Shown one piece after another: positions 26,649 to 37,600 of a stretch of DNA of 64,000 nucleotides. Source of the stretch: Methanosarcina acetivorans C2A. GTDB lineage: Archaea > Halobacteriota > Methanosarcinia > Methanosarcinales > Methanosarcinaceae. The stretch spans positions 4,526,001 to 4,590,000 of the forward strand of contig NC_003552.1 in assembly GCF_000007345.1 (NCBI RefSeq), in the 5' to 3' direction. The notes under the pieces were generated by a model. That model was not told the origin of the DNA, did no database searches, and was given only the letters and a program-made list of their open reading frames with translations. Numbering within the stretch: position 1 is the stretch's first letter; each line of letters starts with the position of its first letter. Made by a program: the position numbers and the translations under genes.

Positions 26649-26827
26649 GGCTCCTCGCTGTTCTATGTGGATTGAAAATAATTGCTCAGTTAAAAAGTAG
26701 CTATGCCAAAAAGAGAAACATCAAGCTAGAATGTGATTTTCAAACATAAGTGTTTCTAAATTTTATATGTGCTACTTCGACATTTTATAGATGAATGTAA
26801 GTTATCCACTCGAAATAGCGAAGAGCC
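26649..26827. mobile_element. 179-bp miniature inverted-repeat element (ISL3-like ends), copy A
   Basis: The ends GGCTCCTCGCTGTT and the reverse complement of AATAGCGAAGAGCC form terminal inverted repeats of about 24 bp (continuing TATGTGGAT / ATCCACTCG). The GGCTCTTC start is typical of ISL3-family transposons. The flanking octamers AAAAAAGT and GAAAAAGT match at 7 of 8 bases, as expected for the 8-bp target duplication of that family. There is no transposase gene inside. A second copy, the same length and inverted, is at 50650-50828, with about three quarters identity along the whole element. Confidence 0.75.
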
Positions 26828-27225
26828 GAAAAAGTTTCTTTATGATATGCAAAAAATATTCTGAAGAAATTGAAGAGCAAATGAAAGCATTTGCGGTCAG
26901 AATATAACCTGAAAGTCCATCAGACAGGTTATCCACATCCAGGATAACTCACAGTTTTCCCTACCTCCAGTAAATTTTCTCCGAGGACCCTATTATAAAA
27001 GAAGGAGAAGCTACTGCAGGCCCAGGGCAGACCAGGAGAAAGAAGGATCGCAAAAGCTAAAGTTATTGAAATTAAAATTCCGGCCTTTTTTTTGCAAAGA
27101 ACCCCCTCATTAGAAATATATTTTAAATAAACGGAAGGAAAAAATGGAGGGAAATTTGAGAAAATTTATCTCAATTCCCTTTCATTTAATCATTTTTACC
27201 CATATTTTTTCCTTTTTTCCTTTTC
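26828..27225. other. Intergenic spacer at the left edge of the surface-protein island
   Basis: No gene supported. The last roughly 85 bases (27140-27225) are the 3' flank of the giant gene and are nearly identical to 34597-34676 and 43560-43638, part of the segmental duplication. T-rich runs (TTTTTTCCTTTTTTCC) on the plus strand mean A-rich, not U-rich, on the transcript strand. Confidence 0.4.
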
Positions 27226-30200
27226 TTATATCATTGCAAACATGTCCACAACATCATCAAAGTCTATCCTTCCGTTTCCGTTGAAGTCGAAGTACTCCAC
27301 CGGCATGTTTTCCTCTATCCAGTCCATGTTGTGGAAGTAAGCCACTATATCCACGAAACTGAACTCCCCGTTTCCGGTGAGGTCTTCATAGAGTCCGTCT
27401 CCGTCAAGGTCCCTGGGGGTATATTCCTGATCCGGCAGTGGGGACAGAAGGGTTACTTCAATTGTCCCTGTTAGGAGAGCTGGTTCGATGGAGTCTCCGG
27501 AATCTTCTTCCAGACGTTTAACCCCTATCGAAAGGTTCGCAGACCCTTTTTCCTTTCCAGAAACCGTGAGAGTAGCAAGCACAACATCTGCTGCCCCTTC
27601 CTTAACGGCATCTTCCAGATCAACAGTCTTCATGTAGATAGAAGTTGCTGGCAGGGTAGAGTTCTGAGTAATCAGAGCCCAGGAAGGGTACTCGATGTCG
27701 ATTATCTCGGCAATGGTCGGGTCGTCGATGGCAACGGTCAGGTTGTAGCCTGAAAGGCCTGCAGGGAAATTACTGGCAACGACACTTATTTCAGTGGATT
27801 CGTTTTCTGCAACTGAGGAACTTGTCGGATCGAAATAGAGAGTAACGGTTGATCCGGAAGCTTCGGTAACTTCTATGTAATCTGTTTTTAACTCAAAGTC
27901 TGTCCCGGCAGCATTTTCCACAGTCAGATTCACAGTGTAGTTACCTTCTGCAGAATAAGTATGCACAGGGTTCTGCTCAGTTGAGTTAGCTCCATCCCCA
28001 AAGTCCCAGAACCAAGAAGTGGGGGAACCTGTGGATTGGTCAGTGAAATTCACAGTGAGAGGAACAGTTCCGCTAGTTGCATCAGCAGTGAACATAGCAA
28101 CGGGTTCAGGTGTTGAGGGCTCCAATACAGTGATATAATCGGTCTTAAGCTCGTCATCGCTTCCGCCTGCATTGGTTACCGTCAGCTTTACGCTGTAGTT
28201 ACCTTCTGCAGCGTAGGTGTGGACAGGGTTCTGTTCGGTTGCATTCGTATCGTCTCCGTCGCCGAAGTCCCAAGACCATTCTGTAGCTCCAGAGGAGTTG
28301 TCGGTAAACTGGACGGTCAGCGGGGCATCACCTGATGTCGGTGTTCCGGTGAAGTCAGCGACCGGAGCCCCTGCAGATTCATTCCCGTATCCGACGGTCA
28401 GAGCCGCAAGGCAGATCTTGAAAGAGACGCCCTGGTTAGTGTACCCGAAGGTGTTCGATGCTGCCGGTGTAAGCGCACTGGTTACATTAAAGGAATTGAA
28501 TTCGTAGTAACCACCACTTCCAAGAGATGAGGCTGCAATACTGTTTCCGTCAAGGGTATAGGAGGCGTCAGTGCTGGAAAAAGATACTGACTTTATCTCT
28601 GCTTCTGTCCACCCACTGGCAAATGTACTTGCGTCAAAGGTGGTTGAACTGCTTCCCGTCATCCAGTCGTTTCCGTGGTTGACGATGTAATTGACCTCGT
28701 CAGAATCTCCGTCATTGTAGGCGACTACAAGCGTGACGCCTTTTATCCGACCGTCAAAGCCCCTATCCGAGCCCACTGTGACGCCTATATCCGATGCAGT
28801 CACCCGGATATTTGGGGTGGTCGAGTTTAGGAGGTCGGCTACATCATACCAGGCCTCATAGTCGGAATAGACCTTACTAACATGGTCATTGAGAGGGTAG
28901 ACGACCTGATCTGTATCTGACTGAATATTGCACTCCTCGACTCCTAACACTGTTTCAAAGGTACCGTCGCCATCAGAATCTAGTTCTGTCTTCAATTGGA
29001 GGGCGCCGTTGCCGGACCCTGAACCCGAGTAGTCGTTTACAAAGACCCTTGCCCATACGATATCGTCGCCAGATGCCGGAAGAGTATACGAATAATTTGC
29101 TGTCGTAGTCCATGGAGACCGTGAGTCTATGTAGAGGTCACCTGAGACTGTACCGTTCTGGATTGTTGTAAGGTAGTCATGAGACATCCCCGCCGTAAGC
29201 GCATGCTCTATCGTCCTGTTGCTGCTTCCTCCGGAGTTGGAGACTGTCAGGCGGATATCATATGTCCCGACATCTGAAAATTCTATATCTGTCGGGTTCT
29301 GCGCTCCCGAACCAAATTCGGTCCACTCGGAACCTGTGTACAGGTTTCTGTACTCCCAGATATAGACACTGACATTTCCTGTGGAGTTGTCGGTGAACGA
29401 CACGGTGATGGGAGCCGTACCATGCGGCATGCAATCGTCGGTGTAAAGTGCTACATTGAAGTCAGCTATAGGTGCACTTTCTCCCGAACTTCCACCACTT
29501 GTAACAGTGATATAGTCGATCTTCTCCACGGTATCGCTGCCAGCATCGTTTGTAATGGTGAGGGTCACGTTGTAGGTGCCGCTCGCAGTATAGATGTGGG
29601 CAGGGTTCTGAGCAGTCGAGTTTTCTCCGTCACCAAAGTCCCATGACCACGAGGTAGGATAACCAGCTGATTCATCGGTGAACCGCACGGTCAGGGGAAC
29701 TCCCCCAGATATCGGGACTGCGCTGAAATCTGCGACAGGCGTTTCGGCATCCCTGAATGCATATAGTTTTTTATCATAGCTTCCAATGTACAGGGTTCCG
29801 TCCGATCCTATTGATGCCGGACCGTAAACCCGTCCGCCAGTGGTATAATCCCATTTAAGTGTCCCTCCTGGGCTAATTCCATAGAATTTTCCGCTGGAAT
29901 CCCCGATATAGACAGTGCCATCCACTCCGATGACTGGCTGGGAATAACGGAATTCGCCATCGGCATAGTAGTTCCATTTAAGGGTTCCATCGGGGTTTAT
30001 CGCATACAGGTTATGGTCATAGCTTCCGATGTAGACGGTGCCGTCTGCCGCGATCGACGGTGCACCATAAATTTGTGCGCCGGTCGTGTAGTTCCATTTA
30101 AGGGTTCCATCGGGGTTTATCGCATATAGGTTACTGTCATAACTCCCGACGTAGACGGTGCCGTCCGCTGCAATCGCCGGTGAGTTATATATTCTACCTC

Positions 30201-33200
30201 CGGTTTCATATGACCACTTAATGATCCCGTTGCTATTTATGGCGTATAATTTGTTGTCTTCATAATTTCCTGCATAAATGGTCCCGTCTGCTGCGATCGC
30301 CGGAGAAACGTAATTGAATCTGCCTCCGACGGCGCAGGTCCACATTAAGGTCCCGTCCGGGAACAGTGCGTACAGGTTGCCGTCCCGGCATCCCACGTAG
30401 ATAATCCCGTCAGATCCGATCGCAGGTGATCCATAAACATAATCCCCGGTCGGAGATGTCCATTTGAGGGTGCCGTTGGGATTTATGGCATCCAACTTCT
30501 CATTACGATTTCCAACATATATTACTCCGTCCGAATCGATTGCCGGGGTGCAGTAGTAGCAGTACCCCTCTGTATTGTAGCTCCACTTTAAGGTCCCGTT
30601 CGGATTGAACGCGTACAGATTCTGGTCTGCGTTGCATATGTAAATCGTGCCGTCAGGCCCTATCGTCGAACCACCAATATAGAAATTGTCCCCTGCCGTG
30701 TAGGTCCACACGACATTATTGCTCTGCGGCCCGGCATAGGGGGACTGCCCGGTGTTGTTTAAATCATACCCGAACTTCGGCCACGCCGAGTCCGCGAGCT
30801 TTATTCTCTCTACTGCATTTACGGTGATGTAATCCGTCTTCGTCCCGGTGCCAGAGCCGCCGGCATTCGTTGCCGTCAGCGTGACGGTATAATTCCCGGC
30901 GAAGACATACCTGTGGCTCGGGTTCTGCTGGTCTGAAGTCGAGCCGTCGCCGAAGTCCCATGTCCACGATGTCGGGTTGTTGGCAGACTCGTCGGTGAAC
31001 TGGACGGTAAGGGGAACATCGCCGGAGGTCATATCTGCACTGAAGTTCGCAACGGGTGTAACGGCCTCCAGAACCGTGATGTAGCCGGTCTTCAACTCTG
31101 CGTTGCTGCCTGCAAAGTTTGTCGCTTTGAGGGTCACGGTGTAGGTACCGGCTGCATTGTAGGTGTGTACCGGGTTCTGCATCGTTGCATTGGTATCGTC
31201 TCCGTCACCGAAGTCCCATAACCACGATGTCGGGTTTTTGGCGGATTCATCGGTGAACCGGACGGTCAGGGGAACGTCGCCGGTAGTCGGTTCGGCACTG
31301 AAGTTCGCAACGGGTATGACGGCCTCTAAAACCGTGATGTAGCCGGTCTTTGACTCCGTGCCGTTGCCTGCGATGTTCGTCGCCGTGAGGGTTACGTTGT
31401 AGGTCCCGACTGCATTGTAGGTGTGCATCGGGTTCTGCATCGTTGCATTGGTATCGTCTCCGTCGCCGAAGTCCCATAACCACGATATCGGGTCTTTGAC
31501 GGATTCATCGGTGAACTGAACAGTCAGGGGAATGTCGCCGGTGGTTGGCTCTGCACTGAAGTTCGCAACGGGCGCCTCTGTTCTGAACGCATAGAGCGCA
31601 TTGCCCGCGCAGACGTAGAGGGTAGAATCCGATCCGATCGCAGGCGAACAATAACTGCCCCCGATATTGGAATCCCATTTGAGGGTGCCGTCGGGGTTTA
31701 ACGCACAGATTCTGCCCGCACTGTTTATGACGTAGACGGCCCCGTCCGCCCCGATCACCGGGGAACCATGACCGGAATAGCCAACAGAGCAGCTCCACTT
31801 GAGAGTGCCGTTGGGGTATATCGCATAGAAGTTGCCATTCAGGGACCTCGCGTACAGGGTGCCGTCAGTTCCGATAGCAGGTGCGCAGAGAATCTGGTCG
31901 TATTGGGCTATGCTGAAATCCCATTTGAGGGTGCCGTCTGGATTTAGAGCAAATAATTTGCTGTCCCGATTTCCGATATAGACCGTACCGTCAGATCCGA
32001 TAGCAGGGGAACCATAAAATGAGATATAATCTGTGCTTCCGGTAGTGTAAGTGTAGTTCCATTTTTCAGTACCGTCAGGATTGAACGCATGGAAGACAGC
32101 CTCTGAGCTGCTTCCAATATAAATAGTCCCGTCAGGTCCGATCGCGGGGGAACCTATGAGATTGACGTCCTCATGGTTCCCATTCTGCCACCGGACCTTC
32201 CATTTGAATGTGCTGTCAGGGTTGACTGCATGCAGATAACCGTCACAGCTGGCGATATAGATCGTCCCGTCAGGTCCGATCGTTGGCGATTTGAAAATGT
32301 CGTTAGCGGTAGCGTAACTCCATTTGAGAGTGCCGTCTGGATTAAGTGCATAAAGATTACCATCACGGTTACCGGTGTAGATGGTCCCATCCGTTCCGAT
32401 AGCTGGTGAGCCATAAAATCTCTGCCAGGTATATCCTACTCTGAACGTCCATTTTAGAGTCCCGTTCGGATTTATGGCGTAGAATTCATGGGTACCGCAA
32501 CTTCCGGTATAAATGGTCCCGTCTGCTCCTATTGCAGGTGAATTGTATTGTAATGAACCTCCGGCGTTGAATGTCCACACGACATTCCCGGTCTGCGGGC
32601 CGATATAGGGGGAACGTCCTGTGTTGTTGAGATCGTAATGGTACTTTGGCCATGCTGTGTCTGCAAGTCCTTCTGTTCCTGTTCCTTCAACGGTGATATA
32701 GTTTATCTTCACTTCGGAGTCGCTACCAGCGGCGTTTGTGACAGTGAGGTTGACAGTGTATGTACCGGCTGAGGTGTAGATATAAGAGGGGGTCTGCTCA
32801 GTACTGTCAACTACTCCATCGTTCTCAAAGTCCCACGAATAGGACGAAACAGTACCTGTTGATTGGTCAGTGAAGTTGACTGTCAACGGAGCATTGCCTG
32901 AAGTAATGTCTGCAGAGAAGTTGGCAACAGGGGCTGAAGGCAGTGGTTCACTTACAGATATATACCCTGTCTTCACTTCTGAAGCGTTTCCACCTGCATT
33001 GCTAACAGTAAAGTTAACCGTGTAAATTCCTTCAGTTGAGTAGGTATGCACCGGGTTCTGGTCGGTACTGTCAATGGTGCCGTCATTCTCGAAGTCCCAC
33101 GCCCAACTGGTTGCGTTGGTAGATATGTCGGTGAATTGTACAGTTAGGGGCGCAGAGCCGCTGGTGGTATTAGTAGTAAAGTTTGCGACTGTTCCAACTG

Positions 33201-33276
33201 TTTCCTCTGCAGCAGACGCCAGTCCGGTCATGCACATCAGTGCAGCTATACAGAGAATCAAAAATATTCGTTTCAT
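27226..33276 (-). CDS. Giant secreted PKD/PQQ-propeller/DUF3344 surface protein with cohesin- and dockerin-like C-terminus (giant 1)
   Basis: The 2016-residue protein has an N-terminal signal peptide (MKRIFLILCIAALMCMTGLA). Domains in order, with approximate residues: two PKD domains (28-200), a PQQ-like beta-propeller of IGPDGTIY/LYALNPDGTLKW repeats (205-565), three PKD (570-820), a second propeller (825-1175), two PKD (1180-1360, the second divergent), DUF3344 (1362-1628) and two PKD (1630-1800). It ends with a cohesin-like domain (VTLYFDPTSSSV..., 1805-1942) and a dockerin-like Ca-binding pair, DLDGDGLYEDLTGNGEFS and DFNGNGRIDFDDV (1947-2016). PKD and propeller modules suggest cell-surface adhesion or scaffolding, and the tail suggests assembly by cohesin-dockerin pairing. 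No transmembrane anchor is seen at the C-terminus. ATG 33276 follows a spacer of 1.4 kb. Confidence 0.9.
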   Translation of the reverse strand: MKRIFLILCIAALMCMTGLASAAEETVGTVANFTTNTTSGSAPLTVQFTDISTNATSWAWDFENDGTIDSTDQNPVHTYSTEGIYTVNFTVSNAGGNASEVKTGYISVSEPLPSAPVANFSADITSGNAPLTVNFTDQSTGTVSSYSWDFENDGVVDSTEQTPSYIYTSAGTYTVNLTVTNAAGSDSEVKINYITVEGTGTEGLADTAWPKYHYDLNNTGRSPYIGPQTGNVVWTFNAGGSLQYNSPAIGADGTIYTGSCGTHEFYAINPNGTLKWTFRVGYTWQRFYGSPAIGTDGTIYTGNRDGNLYALNPDGTLKWSYATANDIFKSPTIGPDGTIYIASCDGYLHAVNPDSTFKWKVRWQNGNHEDVNLIGSPAIGPDGTIYIGSSSEAVFHAFNPDGTEKWNYTYTTGSTDYISFYGSPAIGSDGTVYIGNRDSKLFALNPDGTLKWDFSIAQYDQILCAPAIGTDGTLYARSLNGNFYAIYPNGTLKWSCSVGYSGHGSPVIGADGAVYVINSAGRICALNPDGTLKWDSNIGGSYCSPAIGSDSTLYVCAGNALYAFRTEAPVANFSAEPTTGDIPLTVQFTDESVKDPISWLWDFGDGDDTNATMQNPMHTYNAVGTYNVTLTATNIAGNGTESKTGYITVLEAVIPVANFSAEPTTGDVPLTVRFTDESAKNPTSWLWDFGDGDDTNATMQNPVHTYNAAGTYTVTLKATNFAGSNAELKTGYITVLEAVTPVANFSADMTSGDVPLTVQFTDESANNPTSWTWDFGDGSTSDQQNPSHRYVFAGNYTVTLTATNAGGSGTGTKTDYITVNAVERIKLADSAWPKFGYDLNNTGQSPYAGPQSNNVVWTYTAGDNFYIGGSTIGPDGTIYICNADQNLYAFNPNGTLKWSYNTEGYCYYCTPAIDSDGVIYVGNRNEKLDAINPNGTLKWTSPTGDYVYGSPAIGSDGIIYVGCRDGNLYALFPDGTLMWTCAVGGRFNYVSPAIAADGTIYAGNYEDNKLYAINSNGIIKWSYETGGRIYNSPAIAADGTVYVGSYDSNLYAINPDGTLKWNYTTGAQIYGAPSIAADGTVYIGSYDHNLYAINPDGTLKWNYYADGEFRYSQPVIGVDGTVYIGDSSGKFYGISPGGTLKWDYTTGGRVYGPASIGSDGTLYIGSYDKKLYAFRDAETPVADFSAVPISGGVPLTVRFTDESAGYPTSWSWDFGDGENSTAQNPAHIYTASGTYNVTLTITNDAGSDTVEKIDYITVTSGGSSGESAPIADFNVALYTDDCMPHGTAPITVSFTDNSTGNVSVYIWEYRNLYTGSEWTEFGSGAQNPTDIEFSDVGTYDIRLTVSNSGGSSNRTIEHALTAGMSHDYLTTIQNGTVSGDLYIDSRSPWTTTANYSYTLPASGDDIVWARVFVNDYSGSGSGNGALQLKTELDSDGDGTFETVLGVEECNIQSDTDQVVYPLNDHVSKVYSDYEAWYDVADLLNSTTPNIRVTASDIGVTVGSDRGFDGRIKGVTLVVAYNDGDSDEVNYIVNHGNDWMTGSSSTTFDASTFASGWTEAEIKSVSFSSTDASYTLDGNSIAASSLGSGGYYEFNSFNVTSALTPAASNTFGYTNQGVSFKICLAALTVGYGNESAGAPVADFTGTPTSGDAPLTVQFTDNSSGATEWSWDFGDGDDTNATEQNPVHTYAAEGNYSVKLTVTNAGGSDDELKTDYITVLEPSTPEPVAMFTADATSGTVPLTVNFTDQSTGSPTSWFWDFGDGANSTEQNPVHTYSAEGNYTVNLTVENAAGTDFELKTDYIEVTEASGSTVTLYFDPTSSSVAENESTEISVVASNFPAGLSGYNLTVAIDDPTIAEIIDIEYPSWALITQNSTLPATSIYMKTVDLEDAVKEGAADVVLATLTVSGKEKGSANLSIGVKRLEEDSGDSIEPALLTGTIEVTLLSPLPDQEYTPRDLDGDGLYEDLTGNGEFSFVDIVAYFHNMDWIEENMPVEYFDFNGNGRIDFDDVVDMFAMI

Positions 33277-33610
33277 CTTTCACTCACTCCACATTTCTAA
33301 AATTTTACCCAAGAATCCTGTGACTGTGGCCTTTTTCAGCAGGACCGGAGGGGGGTGTTCGGGATTGAATCACAATTATTTTGTAGCTCTTCTAATCCGA
33401 GGAGGGAATCTCCCAATAATAAAAAATAAAAATATTTACTGTGTAAATTAAAAACTTGAATCTGCTTTATATAGTGTTTTTCAGATCAACCCAAATTATT
33501 GAATGTAAATTACTCTGTAAAATTTAGTTATCACTTCTGAAGTCAAGAACGAAACTTTTCAAGTATTGTTGCCTTCTTCCAGTCCCCCAACATTTGATTC
33601 AATGTAATGG

Positions 33611-34022
33611 AGTTGATCCGAATTTGGATTCTGAATCTTCTGGAGAGGATCGGTGTTCAGAAATTGGGAAATTTAGTATGAAAAAAGGTTACCACGTATA
33701 TAAATTAATCTAAAAAATAAGAATAGTAATCACTTATATATGCATTAAGTAACAAAAATAAACTAATTTGTAACAATATGTTTGCCGGTAATGCATTTTA
33801 GCCATATCCTTACTTTCGATAAAAATTCTATTCATTTTATAAAAGAAAATTTGCAAAGAAGGTTTCATTTTTTTCAGTTCGAGTTTGGGTCCTGCATTGA
33901 ATCTGAAGAGTATCGCGTTGTAGACTGGAACAGGACATAGACCTCATATAATAAGGCCAAAATTTAAGATAGACTTTGGGTACAAAATAGATAGCTTTCA
34001 GGCAGAAAAATTCTTTAACCAA
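33611..34022 (-). promoter_or_regulatory. Conserved upstream element of giant 1 (copy 1 of 3) with TATA box
   Basis: About 400 bases of spacer sequence recur upstream of giant 2 (42566-42966) and, more diverged, upstream of giant 3 (49921-50335). The minus strand contains CATATATAAG at 33733-33742 and a second TATA-like TTTATATACG at about 33693-33706 in the first two copies. A start near 33710 would give a leader of about 430 bases. The part upstream of the TATA (33760-34020) is also conserved, with no intact frame shared by all three copies, which argues for regulatory and not coding conservation. Confidence 0.5.
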
Positions 34023-34406
34023 TGACCAACGAATCCGAATTTTAACCTGTCATTGTACTTCAAAAAAGGACGAGAATGGGAGACCTGTAAGTGCAGGCAG
34101 GGGGGAGTTTAATTTTTCATTCAAATTATTATTCTTTGAACTTTTCTCTGTTATTTACATGTGAGCCCAGCGCTTGACTTTCGTATACACTTATCATAGT
34201 TTCAAAAATTATTTGAATTCCACATTTATGGGCAATTATTTCTTGCGGCTAAGTAATACAAATTTTAAATAAGATAACATTAAATATTATGAAAATTATC
34301 AAAAGTATTAAATATCTGCTCAACATACATAGTTCTGGCCAAAAATATCCGAAAGACACCGAAACAGACACGCCTCCTAAATGTCTGCGATGCATTCGAC
34401 TCTGAG

Positions 34407-34442
34407 AATTCCTCGCCTGTAAATGTATGCAGGTGAGGAGTT
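34407..34442 (-). terminator. Conserved hairpin beyond giant 2
   Basis: AATTCCTCGCCTG pairs with CAGGTGAGGAGTT (two G-U type pairs) around a 10-base loop. It lies about 240 bases past the giant 2 stop codon and is repeated after giant 3 at 43364-43399. The loop differs by one base between copies while the stem is kept. Confidence 0.4.
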
Positions 34443-34676
34443 TCAGGTAGAGAAAAAATCCTTATCTATTTGTGAATAGTATCCAAAAGTATAATTCGGA
34501 GAATTTCATCTGCTTTTTTTGAGAAAAACAACCTGGATTCAAACTTCCCAGGTTCTGACCCATAAGCCATATTTGGAAATAAATGAAAGAAAAAGTTGTG
34601 GGAAATTTGAGAAAAATTATCTCAATTCCCTTTCATTTAATCATTTTTACCCATATTTTTTCCTTTTTTCCTTTTC

Positions 34677-37600
34677 TTATATCATTGCAAACATGTCCAC
34701 AACATCATCAAAGTCTATCCTTCCGTTCCCGTTGAAGTCGAAGTACTCCACCGGCATGTTTTCCTCTATCCAGTCCATGTTGTGGAAGTAAGCCACTATA
34801 TCCACGAAACTGAACTCCCCGTTTCCGGTGAGGTCTTCATAGAGTCCGTCTCCGTCAAGGTCCCTGGGGGTATATTCCTGATCCGGCAGTGGGGACAGAA
34901 GGGTTACTTCAATTGTCCCTGTTAGGAGAGCTGGTTCGATGGAGTCTCCTGAATCTTCCTCCAGACGTTTAACCCCTATAGAGAGGTTCGCAGATCCTTT
35001 TTCCTTTCCAGAAACAGTAAGAGTAGCAAGTACAACATCTGCTGCCCCTTCCTTAATGGAATCTTCCAGGTCAACAGTCTTCATGTAGATAGAAGAACCT
35101 GGAAGGGTAGAGTTCTGAGTAATCAGAGCCCAGGAGGGGTACTCTATATCAACTATCTCAGCAACAGCCGGGCCGTCGAGAGCAACGGTCAGGTTGTAGC
35201 CTGAAAGGCCTGCAGGGAAATTACTGGCAACGAGATTTATTTCAATAGATTCGTTTTCTGAAACTGAGGAACTTGTCGGATCGAAATAGAGAGTAACAGT
35301 TGACCCGGAAGCTTCGGAAACTTTTATGTAATCCGATTTTAACTCAAAATCAGAACCAGCGGCATTTTCTACAGTCAGATTTACGGTATAGTTACCTGCT
35401 GCAGAATAAGTATGCATGGGGCTCGATTCATTGGAGGTTGCACCGTCGCCGAAGTCCCACGACCATTCTGTCGGAGAGCCGGTGGAGTTATCGGTGAACT
35501 GGACAGTCAGTGGCGCCGTCCCGCTTGTCGGGTCAGCTAAGAATCCCGCGACGGGCGCTACCGGTACCGAGGTATGATACCTGATAATAACGATACCATC
35601 ACCGCCGTCTCCACCGGTTCCATACCAGCCAGCGCCGCCACCGCCGGTTCCAGTGCTGTCGAGACCCGCTTCACCGTTGACATTTCCACTCTGAGGCCCG
35701 CCGCCTGTTCCACCATTGACCGCTGATGAACCACCTGTTCCACCAGGCCCAAGGTTTGCACCGCCGCCGCCGCCACAGGCATAGACTACCTCCGTGCCGG
35801 TAATTGAGGAGGTTATACCATCACCGCCGTCTCCACCGAGACGATATGCGCCGTCTCCGCCAGTTCCACTGGCACCTCCACCGCCGCCGCCAGCCAGTTC
35901 GCCGCCGCCGCCAGTTGGGTAGTTAGACCCGCCAGCGTGGCCCTGACCGGAAACGCCATCACCTCCAGGCAAAGTAGCACTGGTTGATGAGCCGGCGCCA
36001 CCTCCGGAACCTCCGCTAAGACCTGCAGATCCTAAATTACCGCCGGCGCCGCCGCCTGTCGCGATGACCGTAGAAAACTGCGAATCTGATCCGTTCATTC
36101 CTATCGAGCCGCCGGCGTCTCCGCCGGGTCCGCCGGCGCCAACCATAATAGCATAACCCATACCGGGGGTTACGGCCAGTGTACCGTTCAGGAAACCTCC
36201 TGCACCGCCGCCACCATTCGAATAATGCCCGGCGCCGCCGCCGCCACCGGCAACCACAAGGTATTCAACCTCTGATATCCCCGGTGGAGCCGTCCATGTC
36301 GTACTGCCATAATTCCATATTACTACCGTATCTTCACCGACAGTGTAAGTGCTGCCACCTGCGACAGAGATATAATCGGTCTTTGTCACACTGCTGCTTC
36401 CTGTGTTGTTGGTCACGGTAAGGTTCACCGTGTAGGTGCCCGGTGCAGTATAGATATGGCTTGGATTCTGCTGGGCCGATGTGTTGCCATCGCCAAAGTC
36501 CCATGACCATGAGATCGGGGCGCCCGCCGACTCGTCGGTGAACGTCACGTTAAGCGGTGCAGTGCCGCTCGTCGGGTCGGCTGAGAAGTCTGTGGACGGG
36601 ACGGTTCCGGATGACGTGTATTCCACGACCAGGATCTGCTGGAGTGCATCCATACCTCCGCTTGTCGTACCCTGTATACCCGCCTCGTTTCCGGTTGCAT
36701 TAATGTAGTTTGTAGCGTCAAAGACTAAGGGGCTTCCTGAATTTGAACTTCCCTGCCATGCATTGGTTGCCACTATGTTGCCGTTGAAAAGCAGGTTTCC
36801 TTCATCGGGCCCCGCACTTCCTGCGAAGCTGTAGAGCATAGCATTCTGGACCTTTTCCACGTCAATGAACATGCCGGTGAAAGGAGCGTACGCAGTAGCC
36901 TCTTCAGGCGTGGTCCCGTAACCTGTCAGGGAATAAGCCAGTTCATCGCATTCCTCATTGATGAAGATCTGCTTTCGGGTTTCATTATCGTTTCCGTAGA
37001 CCACAACAAGAGTGCTCGGATACAGTGCGTTTTTGTTTTCACCAACAGGTGTCATGACAAGGCTGTTTCCTGCAGAGCTAAACTTGTCTGTTACATTGTA
37101 GACACAGAGCCCGTATTCATAGTCAGCATACGCTCCAAAATTGCTCCAGTCCCTGTAGAGGGTGCCGTTTCCTGTTGAGATGTTTCCGTTATCAAGGGCG
37201 TTTCCATTGAAGTTAATATTCAACCACGGATATCCGCCGGGCGTCTGGTCCCAGTTGTAGGCGACATAAAGGAAAGCCTTTTCTATGGTGGAGCCGTCCG
37301 GGACCGGAAGGTCACTTGCAGTCCAGGTTTCGGTCCTGCTCTCCCATCCTACGGGTTGGTAAGCAGAATCAGGCTGAGTGGAATACAAAAGGTTTCCCTG
37401 GAGATCAAAGGTATGCCTGGTAGTGATATTGCTTCCGCCTTCCCAGTAGATGCCTTTGCCCTTATACCCATTGTACCTGAGAGGTTTAGCCGAACTGCTC
37501 TTGTTGTTGTTTGTCTCATCCGTTTCAGCGATAAGGTTGTCCGGGTCGACAACGGCAGTGTAGGTCACGGTGCCGCCTTCAAGGTCACGGATAGTGGGGT

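Larger units (their letters stand above)
33229..35340. repeat. Segmental duplication of about 2.1 kb, copy 1
   Basis: This stretch matches 42193-44290 in the same orientation, nearly base for base over long parts. It covers the first 16 codons and leader of giant 1, the whole 1.4-kb spacer, and the dockerin, cohesin and last PKD region of giant 2. The offset is constant at about 8962-8965 bases, so few indels have occurred. Confidence 0.8.

Noticed and set aside
35558-36708. Several long frames opposite or beside the glycine-rich region
   Set aside because: They arise from the GC-rich, glycine-coding repeats of giant 2 and have low-complexity translations.
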